Source: Symbiodinium natans
Taxonomy: Eukaryota > Sar > Dinophyceae > Suessiales > Symbiodiniaceae
Assembly: GCA_905221605.1 (NCBI GenBank)
Contig: CAJNDS010000924.1
Location: 126,001-190,000, forward strand
Reading direction: 5' to 3'
DNA length: 64,000 bases
In this document: piece after piece, positions 52,401-62,277 of the stretch
Layout: each line of letters begins with the position of its first letter
Position numbering within the stretch: the stretch's first letter is position 1
The notes under the pieces: model-generated
What the model saw: only the letters and a program-made list of their open reading frames with translations
The model's database searches: none
What the model was told of the DNA's origin: nothing
Program-made: the position numbers and the translations under genes

Positions 52401-54641
52401 AACCCTAAGCCCTAAGGCCTAAGCCCTAAGCCCTAAGCCCCCTGCCCCCTAAGCCCCCCTAAACAGGTATATGTTTAGCATTATGTTCACAGACATCGTC
52501 TTGGAACACGTGGCCGAGACTCCCTCGCCGGGAGAGCCAGAAGCAAAGATGGAGGAGTACTTCGGAACCTTGGTCATAGTTGGGTACCATGTAGGGCTTA
52601 GGGCTTAGGGTTTTAACAATCCCTACTTCGGAACCTTGATAGCCCGGTGGTACCCTTTTCCAACCCAAAAAAAAAGGGTGCCCTTATCAATTCTGGAACC
52701 TTAGTAGCTGAGTGAGTACACTTTACACTTATTTGGGATACGATAATCCCCTATAGAACTGCAAGTGTACACTTTTTGGGGGCTTCTGAACTCAGCAACT
52801 AAGGAACACTCTACCGATCCTTTTCCACCCTCTTCCGCGCACTCCTGAACGGCTTCAGCTGGTACCTCAAGAACCACAGTCTTTTTTTGTTGTTTTCGGC
52901 GGCTTCGTCTTTGCAAAATGACCCTAAATGTGCATGGTCCACCTACAAACAACCGGGTTTCTGTGTCAGGTACGAGGCGGCTGATGCGCTGCTGCCCTTG
53001 AACATGTACTGGGTTCAGATGTTCCACTTCTACATTGCGTTTTGTGGCACGTCTGCATTGTCAGCAGCCTATGTCAAGCCCTGAGGTCATATGATTTTGG
53101 GTGAATACTCCCCCTTAGCCTTGACCCCCCCCCGCGACGACCAAGGTCAGTTTGCAGTGTTGAATGTCATGCTCCTGGGTGGCAATGCGTGTGTTGAGGT
53201 TGTTGCTTGCTTTTGCAGGTTGCAAATTGGCGTCTTGCCCGGGAGGCACTCCTTGAGAGGCATGTGTCATAGTCTAGCATTCTTCTTCTTCTGCATGTTC
53301 TTCCTGCCTTGTGTGCTCTGCTCTCTGTGCCAGTGTGAGGGTGAAGCTGGCTCTCTGACTAGCATATGTGGCGTCTTGCCCGGGTCACTCCCTGAGTGGC
53401 ATTCGTCACTGTCTATCCTTCCCCTGTTTCCCGCATGTGCTTCATAGTCTAACATTTAGGGTTTAGGGTTTAGGATTTGGGTTCTTCTTCTGCATGTGCA
53501 ACTAAAGTGACAGTGACAAAGAGCCTGCCCGTGTCGCTGCCTCATTGCCAATATGAGGTTGCTTGCTTGCTGTCAGCTTGCAATGCTGGCGTGTTGCCCG
53601 GGGGCGATCCCTGTGTGGCATTCGTCATAGTCTAACATTCTTCTGCATGTGCTTCAGGACGGGAGTCTTCTGCAACAGCGCCATCAAGGCCGCGGAGAAA
53701 GACCACGACCTAGTCGTGCAGTCCTTGTTGCAAAATCGGCAGGACGCGTGCAAACAAGTATCTGGGTCAATCAGCTTTTAACATGCGCAGAGCTTCGGGT
53801 TGTAGCATGTTATAGCCATGTGTGCTTGGAAAGGAGTTTCGCGCATTGGTCAACGACCTCTTCTACCGGATCGATGAGCGCGGCTTGGGCAAGATAACCC
53901 TCACCGACCTCGAGAAGAACCTGGGTGACTTCGTAGCTCAGTGAGTACACTTTACACTTTTTTGGGATACCATAACCCCCCATAAAGCTGAAAGTGTACA
54001 CTTTTTTGGGGGGCTTATGAACCCAGCAAGCAAGGTGATGACACCGTGAAGGCCTTCTTCGAATCCCTGGAGCTTGGTGCTGTGGATGCCTGGACGCTGT
54101 TCTTGAGTCTCGACGTGGACGGTGACAGCTTCTTGGTAGCCCAATCGTGCCCTTTTTCTTGTTTTTTGGGGGGGTATTCAGGTTCCCTTATAAAGTAACG
54201 AACCTCAAAACGGGTACCCTTATTAATTCATTCAGAGATGGTTGCTGGGCTGCCAAGGCCTGATTAGCATCGACGAATTCATGGAGAGGTGTTTCTCGCT
54301 GCGTGGGCCGGCGCGCTCGGTGGACCTGTACGCCCTTCGACGGCAGAATGCTCCTCGGCCAAGAAACCTGTTCTCCAAAATTCCATTCGCTATGCATATT
54401 TTTGGGTTTAGGGTTTAGGGTTTAGGGTTTAGGGTTTAGGGTTTAGGCCCATGACTGGACTGGACAAGACTAGCCTTCCTCCTACTGCGTGGGCTTCTGC
54501 CCTAGCTCCAAGGTGAAACTTCGGGAGCAGTTGCATCAAGTCGAAGATTTGCAGCAACAGATCATGGCTCACTTCAACGCCTCGTGGCATCACCACAGCG
54601 CCCGCAGCGCTGCCGAGATTAAAGACACGGTCTCCATGTGA
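49484..54641 (+). CDS. Voltage-gated cation channel C with EF-hand tail (complete model)
   Basis: Best-resolved gene: 13 exons, 1740 nt, 579 aa plus stop, all phases agreeing. Exons: 49484-49528, 49655-50414, 51012-51106, 51937-52016, 52467-52564, 52804-52861, 52970-53043, 53146-53170 (25 nt), 53658-53757, 53834-53924, 54035-54127, 54258-54349, 54513-54641. The ATG sits in GCCGCCATGG. Cytosolic N-terminus of about 165 aa; S1 near 168-190, S2 205-228, S3 240-262, S4 269-300 (LVRVLRVGRLLRVLRVLRVA), S5 313-332, pore ending GFSW near 379, S6 391-412, TGVFCNSAIKAAEKD, EF-hand 1 DERGLGKITLTD (459-470), EF-hand 2 DVDGDSLISIDE (502-513), coiled coil VKLREQLHQVEDLQQQI. The pore has Ser where A and B have Glu and Asp. 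Twelve introns: about five GT, five GC and two GA donors, all AG|G acceptors. The 50415-51011 intron borders are the least certain. Confidence 0.85.
52565..52803 (+). mobile_element. Composite intron of channel C made by serial insertions
   Basis: The intron lies between TACTTCG|gaacc and ctaag|GAACACTC. Inside, the exonic string TACTTCGGAACCTTG occurs at 52558 and is repeated at about 52624, and GGAACCTTAG occurs a third time near 52695. Each repeat is followed by a different element: a GGTCATAGTTGGGTACCAT type, a deleted family I, and a family II. Only the outermost GAAC pair is used for splicing (GA donor). Confidence 0.8.
53229..53657 (+). repeat. Intronic cassette repeated three times in channel C
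   Basis: GGCGTCTTGCCCGGG..ACTCC..GAGTGGCATTCGTCATAGTCTAACATT..TTCTGCATGTGCTTCA occurs at about 53229-53300, 53370-53455 and 53588-53657. Only the last is followed by G|GACGGGAG and is used as the 3' splice site. Confidence 0.7.
53925..54034 (+). mobile_element. Family II introner in channel C
   Basis: Intron CTGG|gtgacttcgtagctc...cagcaag|GTGATGACA, with target GTGA and a GT donor. The element part begins tagctcagtgagtacactt and ends acccagcaagcaag. Confidence 0.85.
54128..54257 (+). mobile_element. Family I introner inside EF-hand 2 of channel C
   Basis: Intron GGTGACA|gcttcttggtagccc...ctgccaag|GCCTGATT, splitting the Ca2+-binding loop (DVDGD-SLISIDE). GC donor, target GC. Ends match the other family I copies. 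Confidence 0.8.
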
Positions 54642-56386
54642 AGACTTTGGGCACATTTCATGCGTTTTCCTCTGACTGCGCACCGTCCTCGCGAGCGGTA
54701 ATCCCCTCCCCCTAATATTAAACCCCCTACCCCCTAATATTAAAAACCCCCAATATACTACAATATAGCTAAAATGGGGGTATTTAATAATAGGGGGTAG
54801 GGGGGGTTTAGTATTAGGGGGAGGGGATGTGGCAGAAAGCCTGCTAACAAACGGACGGTCATGGACGGTCGCATGTCCACAATATTTGTTGTACATTCAC
54901 GTGTGCAATGCTGCATTCTCACCCCACTAGTTACAAGCGTCGTTCGGTGGCGCCTTAATCTATCTTCTTGTGCGCGTAAGACACCTATAATGTCCTGTAA
55001 GTAGGCAGCACCTTGCTTAAAGCAGAGTGCTGCAGATGCTTGGACATACGAGCAAGCAAGCAAGCCAAACAATTCTGCGCGTGGATGTGCATGAAGCCAT
55101 CAAGGACCAACCAAGACCTGTCATCGCACTCACAAGTAGCTGAATCAGCATGTGGAGGTTTCCGATATTAGGGGTACCTGATTGAGGTCCTTTTTTAAGG
55201 GCATCCTACTATTCAAAAATTCGGGGGTCTATTGTTGGGGTACCTGATTATGGTAAACCCCCATGTGGAGTTGTTCTTTAGGTGGCTGCCCAAGCACCTC
55301 AGCATAAGCATGTCAAGGTCCATGCCCGCCCCCCCCCCCCTCTCCCCTAATGGGGGTTTAGGGTTTAGGGTTTCGGGTTTGCAGTTGCAGGTGGCTCCGT
55401 GTACTGGAATGTAATGGACTTACCTGTGCGGCCAGATTATGAGCTCTATAGGGCTTGGCGTTCCATTTCAGCAAGTAGTACTTTTGCGCGCGCGCGTCGG
55501 CCCGGAAGGGTTGCGCACATACGGCGTTTAGGGTCTTGGGTTTAGGGTTTATAGGGTTCAGGGTTTACGGGCGGGAGAACTCTAAATTGATCTTGATGTG
55601 GGGTTCTGTTCACACTTTTCTGTGCAGGCTCCCGATGAAGCCATGTATTTTCTGTCGTTCAGGATGCCCGCGTGGGCGTTCTAGCGACACTCAATGCACA
55701 AATGTACTCTATACATATATATATATATATACATACTTATACACATATATTTGGGAGCCTTTTACAATGGTCGATGTATGTTGGGTTCTGAGCGAGTTGT
55801 TTTCGCCTCTTTCGTTTGCAATCTTGCCACTTCCAATCCTTTCTGACCGTTTCCGCCTTCTAAGCCTTCCAAAGCCTCAAAAGGCCGAACCCGGATTGCA
55901 CCAGAGAGGAGCCACGGCCTCTTTGTTGCTTGTTCTTTGGGCGAGGGGGGTGCGGGGGTGGGGGGGTGAGGGGTGAGGGGTGCAATTGCTATCCCTAAAC
56001 CCTGTACCCTAAACCCTAAAATGTCATGGGGAAGACTTGCCCTGCTGCCAAGGCTTGCTGTACCTTCCCTGCGTGACGTACAGCGAATGGCATTCCGGCC
56101 GTAAGTTGGTGTGGACATCTTATCAACCCTCAACCCTAAACCCTAAACCCGAACCCGCCTAACCCTAAACCCCAAACCCCAAACTCCAAACCCCAAACCC
56201 TAAACCATAAACCCTAAACGCTAAACCCTAAACCCTTCCCACGCTTTGCCACAGGTCAGGGTTTTTTGGTTGACGGGTTTGGGAGCGGTTTAGTCTCACG
56301 GTGTACATGCTGGGGGTGACCGGTGTACTTCTTTGTCCTTAAAGCGTGCATATATTTACGTTATTTATGTATGTACACAGACATGT

Positions 56387-56429
<43 letters not shown>

Positions 56430-56829
56430 CACATGTGTACGTACATACATACCTGTATGTGTCCCTATAGGTATCTAAAACACGCCATGACATGCACGCA
56501 TGCATGCATGCATGTATGCATGTTTGTACATCATCACAATGATGCCAATGCTGCAGCATTGGTTTCGTAACGACGGAGGTGACCTACATCATGGGCACTT
56601 TTTGCGTGTGCTGTTTTCGCAAATTCCTTCTGCCTTTCGGATGAGCGGCGTAACCCCCAAAACCTAACCTGCTGCATCCTTCTCCACTCTGACACCGAAG
56701 CATCGTAAAGCAAAACAACGCGCTTCGATGACAAATTCTCAAACCCGAACCGCCCCCCCCCCCCCCCCCCCTAGTTAACCCTGAAGCCTGGAATCCTAAA
56801 TCCTGAAACCCTCAACTTGAAGCCCCAAG
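54642..56829. other. Spacer between channel C and the TMTC-like gene
   Basis: Hairpin element (54706-54828), family X element (55158-55262), TA repeats (55710-55735, 56395-56420), CCCTAAA/CCCCAAA arrays (56130-56235) and a C run (56754-56771). The first exon of the TMTC-like gene should lie here, but I could not identify it. Confidence 0.5.
54706..54828 (+). mobile_element. Long hairpin element after channel C
   Basis: CCCCTCCCCCTAATATTAAA at the left pairs with TTTAGTATTAGGGGGAGGGG at the right, with a second CCCCTACCCCCTAATATTAA arm inside. It lies about 65 bases after the channel C stop codon, in the 3' flank. Confidence 0.7.
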
Positions 56830-59458
56830 GTATATCGACGAACTCTTCGCGGTGCTTCGAAATGAAGATGCGAGAGGAGTGACACCGCTCTCACAGGCGC
56901 CATGGGTTCAGAGGGTTCAAAGTTTCAAAGGTTTAAGGCTTTAACCCTAAACCCTAAACCCTAAACCCTAAACCCTAAACCCTAAACCCTAAACCCTAAA
57001 CCTTTAAGGGTTCAAGGGTTTAAGGATTTAAGGCTTTAAGGCTTTAGGGCTTTAAGGGCTCAAGGGTGCAAGGGTACCAGTGCTTAGGCTTGAAGGGCTT
57101 GATGCTGTAAGGGTTCGAGGGTTGAAGGCTTTCAGGGTTCAGGGCTTTCAGGGTTCAAGGGCTTATTTGCTTAAGTGTGGAAGGCTGTAAGGGTTCAAGG
57201 TTTCAAGGGTTTAAGGGTTCAAGGGTTCCAGGATTTTAAGCGATTAAGGGCTTTAAGGGTCGTGGATTTTTGTTTTTGAGTTTCGTGGTTTGGCTTAGGG
57301 AGCTGTATTGCCAGAGCGCTTGTGACCTGGGCCCCGAGTCCACTTGCGGCGCCAGGTCTTTACAAATGACTTCTGGGGCAATCCCCTGTGGGGGAAGAGC
57401 TGGACCCACAAGCCACCTGTCCTGACAAGCCTTGCATTTACCCTAAACCCTAAACCCCAACCCCTAAACCCTGAGCGTCTCCGCTTCGGCGGCACAGTTG
57501 CGTGAGGTCTTGTGAAGGACTTAACTGGTAGGTGTTTCCATGGGCTGGGCTTCCGCTCTATGTGCAGACTTCTCGAGCTTTACACTCTTCGGGGACTGCT
57601 CGGTCACAGGTTGTCAGAGAGCCTGCGCCCCTAAAACCTGAATGATTGCGGTCAATGGACAATCGGGGTTTTATGAATTCGGGGCCTAAACCCTAAACCC
57701 TAAACCCTAGGTCGTTCGTCTAGCTAGCGTTGCACAGGAGAACTCCGGGCGGGTCTGACGAGGTAACTGCACAGGATGATGTTTTCGGGCAACAGAGTTA
57801 GGGTTTAGGGTTTAGGGCTTAGAGTTTAGGCTTTAGGGTTTAGGGTGTAGAGTGCAGACATCTGAATCTGAATGACACCCTGGGATGTTCCCCCTTCTAC
57901 TAGCAGTCCTTCACAGGGATCATGGTACCCCTTACTATAATCCCTACTAAGGACTGTTAGGAGAAGGGGGGAACATCCCAAACCATCATGCTTAAACCAT
58001 CTCCCTTAATCTGGGCCCTTAATATGGTCCCTTCTACAGGGTTCTCATGTATGGGCCCTTAACTTGTGTAGGGTACACAAGGGGTATCTAAACCCTAAAC
58101 CCTAAACCCTAAACCCTAAACCCTAAACCCTAAACCCGAAACCCTAAACCCTAAACCCTAAAGGGGTCTGCTTTAAGGGACCCATACTAAGGGACCATGT
58201 AGCTACCCTTAGATCCTTGTGGGGTCACGCGCCATCGAGGTCGTACCGGCCCCTGGCCGTCCTTTCCTTCTCCTGGCAATTCCGCTGGCTTGGTGAGGTT
58301 TCGCGAATGCTTGTAGGGTCAGTTCTTAGGATTTGTTTACTTCTAGGGTTTAGGGTTTAGGGTTTAGGGTTTAGGGCTAGGGTTTCGGGCCCTTTCGCCG
58401 GTAGGGTCCTGTCGTGGTACGACCTTTGGTACATTTTTTGGTACGACCTTGGTTTTGAAGGCAGGGAAATGTGACCATGTAGGCTTTTGGCTTTGCCTGC
58501 GGTCTCGAACCCACAGTGCTAAACCGTCCAGCGGCCAAACCCTATAAAAAAGGCCCCTGTTCCACAAAGTTGCAAGGGGGGACCATCGGCAGGACTTGTT
58601 TCGACCTCAGCCGCTTCGAACCTTCAACGCAGCTCTTCACTTGGCGAACTCGCTGCTGGTGTTGTGCCTGGGCAGAACTTCCCGGCCCCGGCCGCACTAA
58701 TAAGTACGTTCTTCTTAGTACAACCATGCTGATCACAATTTATTCAGTTGTTCGGTATGTCATTTGGATATTTCAGCCCGGTTCCATAGGAGGAGGGAGG
58801 CAAACACATGCAAGGTGCACATGTTGGCACACACGGACAGAGAGAGAGAGAGAGACACACACACACACACACACATGTGGTGCGCCATGTCGGAACACAA
58901 TCACCGGCACAGCACGCCTCAAACCGCGAACCCCACGCCGCCTCCACCCCCTAAATCCTAAACCCCAGGACCCTGCTCCGTGACTTGGGGCTTTGCCGGC
59001 GATGGAGCTGCATCGCCGCCGCGCTCTTTGCTGCTCACCCTGTGCACGCCGCTCTGGCTGCAGGGTTGTTTGTGTATATTTGGGTGCCCTCAATACCCTT
59101 AATACCCTTCAGACCCTTAAGACCCTTAATACCCTTAATACCCTTCAGACCCTTAATACCCTTAGTATCCTTAGTACCCTGAACCCTATTCACCCTACAA
59201 ACCCTGTAGACGCTATACCCCCATTTGAACGAACGTCTCTTCGGAAGTCCTCCTTATGCGGGGTTCTTCAGGGGGCGCGGGTCGCCTAGCACGGACTTGG
59301 ACAGGTCGTCCACGTGGCGGCATCGGTTTCTGTTGTAGGCTTTGAGGGAGTTTAAGAGTTTCATTGTAGGTTGCAGGTTTGTAGTTCAGAAGGTTTCAGG
59401 GAGAAGGCTGAACCTGTGTCAACCCAAGGTGGAAAACATCGTGTACCTCGTGGGTCGT
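56830..59458 (+). CDS. TMTC-like membrane O-mannosyltransferase (partial: N-terminal exons and 3' end not found)
   Basis: Five in-phase exons recall the TMTC family (GT-C fold ER membrane proteins with C-terminal TPRs; animal members O-mannosylate cadherins). 56830-56896 encodes YIDELFAVLRNEDARGVTPL; its donor GC at 56897 joins 57356-~57432, giving SQVFTNDFWGNPLWGKSWTH. This matches the family's first luminal loop with its RN-D and NDFWG motifs. 58593-58663 (ALHLANSLLVL) joins 58969-59047 (LLRDLGLCRRWSC, AAALFAAHPVH), which joins 59429-59458, giving HPVHVENIVYLVGR, a family signature. Phases agree at the joins of 56896, 58663 and 59047. A segment between 57432 and 58593 may be missing. The first exon, later transmembrane helices and TPRs were not found. 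Introns hold telomere-type arrays and an inverted-repeat element (57882-57979). Family assignment rests on remembered motifs, not a search. Confidence 0.65.
57000..57260 (+). repeat. Degenerate TTTAAGGGTTCAAGGG repeat
   Basis: Follows a perfect CCCTAAA array (56945-57002) and consists of diverged GGGTTCAAGGGTTTAAGG units. It lies in a TMTC-like gene intron (56897-57355). Confidence 0.75.
57882..57979 (+). mobile_element. Family V element in a TMTC-like gene intron
   Basis: GGGATGTTCCCCCTTCTAC ... AGAAGGGGGGAACATCCC, with internal CAGTCCTT / AAGGACTG. It lies in the intron between 57432 and 58593, followed by a family VI element (about 58013-58203) that has a CCCTAAA array in its middle. Confidence 0.7.
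59085..59200 (+). repeat. (ACCCTTAAT)n minisatellite
   Basis: About eleven 9-base units with variants CAGACCCTT and AGTACCCTT. The FRPLIPLIP-type frame is a repeat artefact. It lies in a TMTC-like gene intron. Confidence 0.85.
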
Positions 59459-59805
59459 GTCGGCCTCAGGCTGCCGCAACCGCGCAGCACGGAGACGTGG
59501 AGGCTTTCCTCCGACAGCTGGTGCGTCAACAGGGGCCCAGAATCCTGTTTAGGGTTTAGGGTTTAGGGTGTAGGGTTTAGGGTTTAGGGTTTAGGGTTTA
59601 GGGTTTAGGGTTTAGGGTTTAAGGTTTAGGGTTCCTCAAAGCCCTATATGGCCATTTCTCAAAATGATGGTCTCCTCTTGGGCACCCTAAATATTAGGGG
59701 CCGCCTTATAGTGGCAACCCAAACTGCCGCAAAAGCGTAACCCAAAAGGGACCAGAATTTGGTGAAGTGACCATATAGGGTTAGACCCCGATTACGAAAT
59801 TTCTC

Positions 59806-60036
59806 CCTAAACCCTAAACCCTAAACGCTAAACCCTAAACCCTAAACCCTAAACCCTAAACGCTAAACCCTAAACCCTAAACCCTAAACCCTAAACCCTA
59901 AACCCTAAACCCTAAACCCTAAACCCTAAACCCTAAACCCTAAACCCTAAACCCTAAACCCTAAACCCTAAACCCTAAACCCTAAACCCTAAACCCTAAA
60001 CCCTAAACCCTAAACCCTAAACCCTAAACCCTAAAC
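59806..60036 (+). repeat. Longest telomere-type array, (CCCTAAA)n
   Basis: About 230 bases of almost pure CCCTAAA with two CGCTAAA variants near the left end. TTTAGGG is the telomere repeat known from dinoflagellates and plants. The array is internal, with non-telomeric sequence on both sides. Confidence 0.95.
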
Positions 60037-61063
60037 CGTAACAGCTGTTTAGGTGCCGATGCCTTGGCGACTTTTGGTTGGCTTCTCGCTGCCATTGCCC
60101 AAGTCCGCGCGAGACGTGCGTGGCAGGCTCGGAGGGGGGTTCATGGGTAGTTAGGGTTATATGTACCCTGTTCAGGGTTTAGGGTTTAGGGTTGCTTGAA
60201 GGTTCATGAGTAGTTGCAAGTAGGTTATACGTACCCTTAAATCTACCCCACTTATAACCCTACTTGTGACACCCATGAACCGGCGTTCAGGAGCTGAGCT
60301 ACCAAGCCAAAGTACGGAGCTTTTAGTGGAACATCGAACAGTCACAAGCAGCCGCAGGCCTCCGAGAAACCTCCTCGCTTGGCTTGCGCGCTGCTGGTGC
60401 CGCGCGAGAGGGCAAGCAGATGTTGATGTTATGATGGCACCCTAAACCCTAAACCCTAAATTATAAACCCTCGTTTTTGGCAGGAGCTAGCTACTTGTGC
60501 AATCTCAGAGCTCTGCCTTTACTCTCCTGAGTCCGACTTTAATGTTGCCACCAGTATTGGCGGCCCACAAGCCTCGCACAAGCACACGAGGCCTCTTAGG
60601 GTTTAGGGTTCGAGGGTTTAGGGTTAGGGTTTAGGGTTTAGGGTTTAGTGTTTAGGGTTTGGGGTTTAGGGTTTAGGGTTTAGGGTTCTAGGACAGTGAG
60701 GCCCATCAGACGATGTTTGCTACCTAGGGAGTTGAGTCACTGCATGTTTGCATGATGCGTATTCAGAGCTTCCAAGCTATACATTCCTTTGGCGGCATCC
60801 CAAAAACAGCTCCAAGAACAGATCCCCCCTTGACAGCCAACCTTGAACCCTGGCACTTTGCCTTGTCCGTGGTAGGTCTTTCTGTGTGGCCTCCTGGCCA
60901 CGATCTCTTGTCTTTGCAAGGACCGTGCTTGTTGATTCGAGTGGCAGCTCGGGTGTGAAGATGATGAGAGAAAGACGACAGAGGCAAAAGCCGTGTCTGT
61001 CTTGAAGTGGTGGCGTGTGGCCAACCCCCCTAGCTGCTGCCAAGCCTCTCTCTTTCTCTCGAT

Positions 61064-61066
61064 CTA

Positions 61067-61111
<45 letters not shown>
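61064..61111 (+). repeat. (TC)n microsatellite
   Basis: TCTCTC run of about 45 bases. Other TC/GA runs: about 15240-15375, 17140-17168, 22710-22733, 48900-48998. Confidence 0.9.
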
Positions 61112-61113
<2 letters not shown>

Positions 61114-61392
61114 CGTTGCATAGTACGTACATACATATATCTATATGTATATATAGATTATAGGTATGTATATATTGTATGTATATATTTGTAGTTGTAT
61201 ATGTACATATACTATCCCCCCCCCCCCCCTCCCGATGGTTGGGAGGTTGGGGTTAGGGTTTAGGGTTTGGTTTAGGGTAGGGGTGTAGGGGACAGGGGTT
61301 TAGAGTAAAGGGGAGGGAGGTTAGGGGGGGGGAGGTTAGGGGGGGGGGGGGGGGGGGGGGGGGCTGGTGGATCGAGAACCGGGATCATACAT

Positions 61393-61490
61393 ACACGTTG
61401 TATATATATATATATATACATATATACATATATACATATATACATATATACATATATACATATATACATATATACATATATACATATATA
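61393..61490 (+). repeat. (CATATA)n microsatellite
   Basis: TATA then about 15 CATATA/TACATA units directly abutting the 790-bp repeat. A similar block at 63486-63640 abuts the other end of the duplicated region. Confidence 0.95.
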
Positions 61491-62277
61491 CTATTTGGGC
61501 CCATCGTGTTGAAGCCGGACGGTTGACCGTTTGGCGGTACCAAAAGCAAGCCCACCCATATAGCAAGCCCACTCCGGGCTCTACAGACCACACACCAACG
61601 CACCGGCTGGGCAGGCGCTTGGACTACAATGCTGCAACTACACGAAAAAGTGGTCCAGTGGGGCCCTCCCCTTCCCTTAATTAGCCTTGTAAAACCCAAA
61701 CGGGGTGTACGGTCCCACGCAGAAGAACGGAGCGATTTAGCGGGTCCCACCGAAACCCAGCGCGGTCCCACGCAGAAGAACGCGCGTCCCACCGAAACCA
61801 GGCACGGTCCCACGCAGAAGAACGCGGGCCTCCCCGAAACCCAATTCGGTCCCACGCAGAAGAACGCGGGTCCCGCCGAAAGCCGGCGCGGTCCCACGCA
61901 GAAGAACACGGGTTTTACCGAGACCCGGTACGGTCCCACGCAGAAGAACGCGGGTCCCACCGAGACCCGGTACCGTCCCACGCAGAAGAACGCGGGCCCC
62001 GCCGATTTTCAGTGCATTCCCACGCAGAAGAATGCGGGTCCCACCGAAACCCAGTGTGCTCCCGTGCAGAAGAACGCGGGTGCCACATGGTCTCATAGAA
62101 ACTTAGCACTTTAGAGAAGAAAAACGCTATGGATGACGTGCCAAGTGTCCGCACTGCCGAACAGTTAACTCACCTCTTGAGCTGGTTTAGGTTGCTTAAA
62201 AGCATGATTTCCGGGGCCAGGTTTGCAAGCCGGATTCCGGTCGCAGAGTGAGCTTCAGCGTGATGGGCCCTGAATGT
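61488..62277 (+). repeat. 790-bp direct repeat, copy 1
   Basis: As far as I can compare by eye, it is identical to 62698-63487 (offset 1210). It begins ATACTATTTGGGCCC and ends GGGCCCTGAATGT. It contains the 42-bp minisatellite. Copy 1 is preceded by a (CATATA)n microsatellite, and copy 2 is followed by one. Confidence 0.9.
61710..62090 (+). repeat. 42-bp minisatellite, nine units
   Basis: Units begin CGGTCCCACGCAGAAGAACG and continue CGGGTCCCACCGAAACCCAG. 42 is a multiple of three, so both strands stay open: + gives GPTQKNAGPTETR repeats, - gives GFGGTRVLLRGT repeats. The second copy is at 62920-63300. Confidence 0.9.

Larger units (their letters stand above)
59459..61487. other. Arrays and elements after the TMTC-like exons
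   Basis: TTTAGGG array (59559-59625), family VIII element (59655-59780), the longest CCCTAAA array, a family VII element (60135-60286), TTTAGGG repeats (60597-60690), TC and TA repeats and a G run (61339-61363). Possible small exon near 60490-60580 (ELATCAISELCLYSPE), weak. Confidence 0.45.

Noticed and set aside
59806-60036. CRISPR-like array
   Set aside because: The repeats are contiguous 7-mers with no spacers; this is telomere-type DNA.
59806-60036. A chromosome end
   Set aside because: The array is internal, with elements and exon-like sequence on both sides.
61385-61981. 198-aa antisense ORF
   Set aside because: It is the reverse reading of the 42-bp minisatellite joined to CATATA repeats. 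No independent support.
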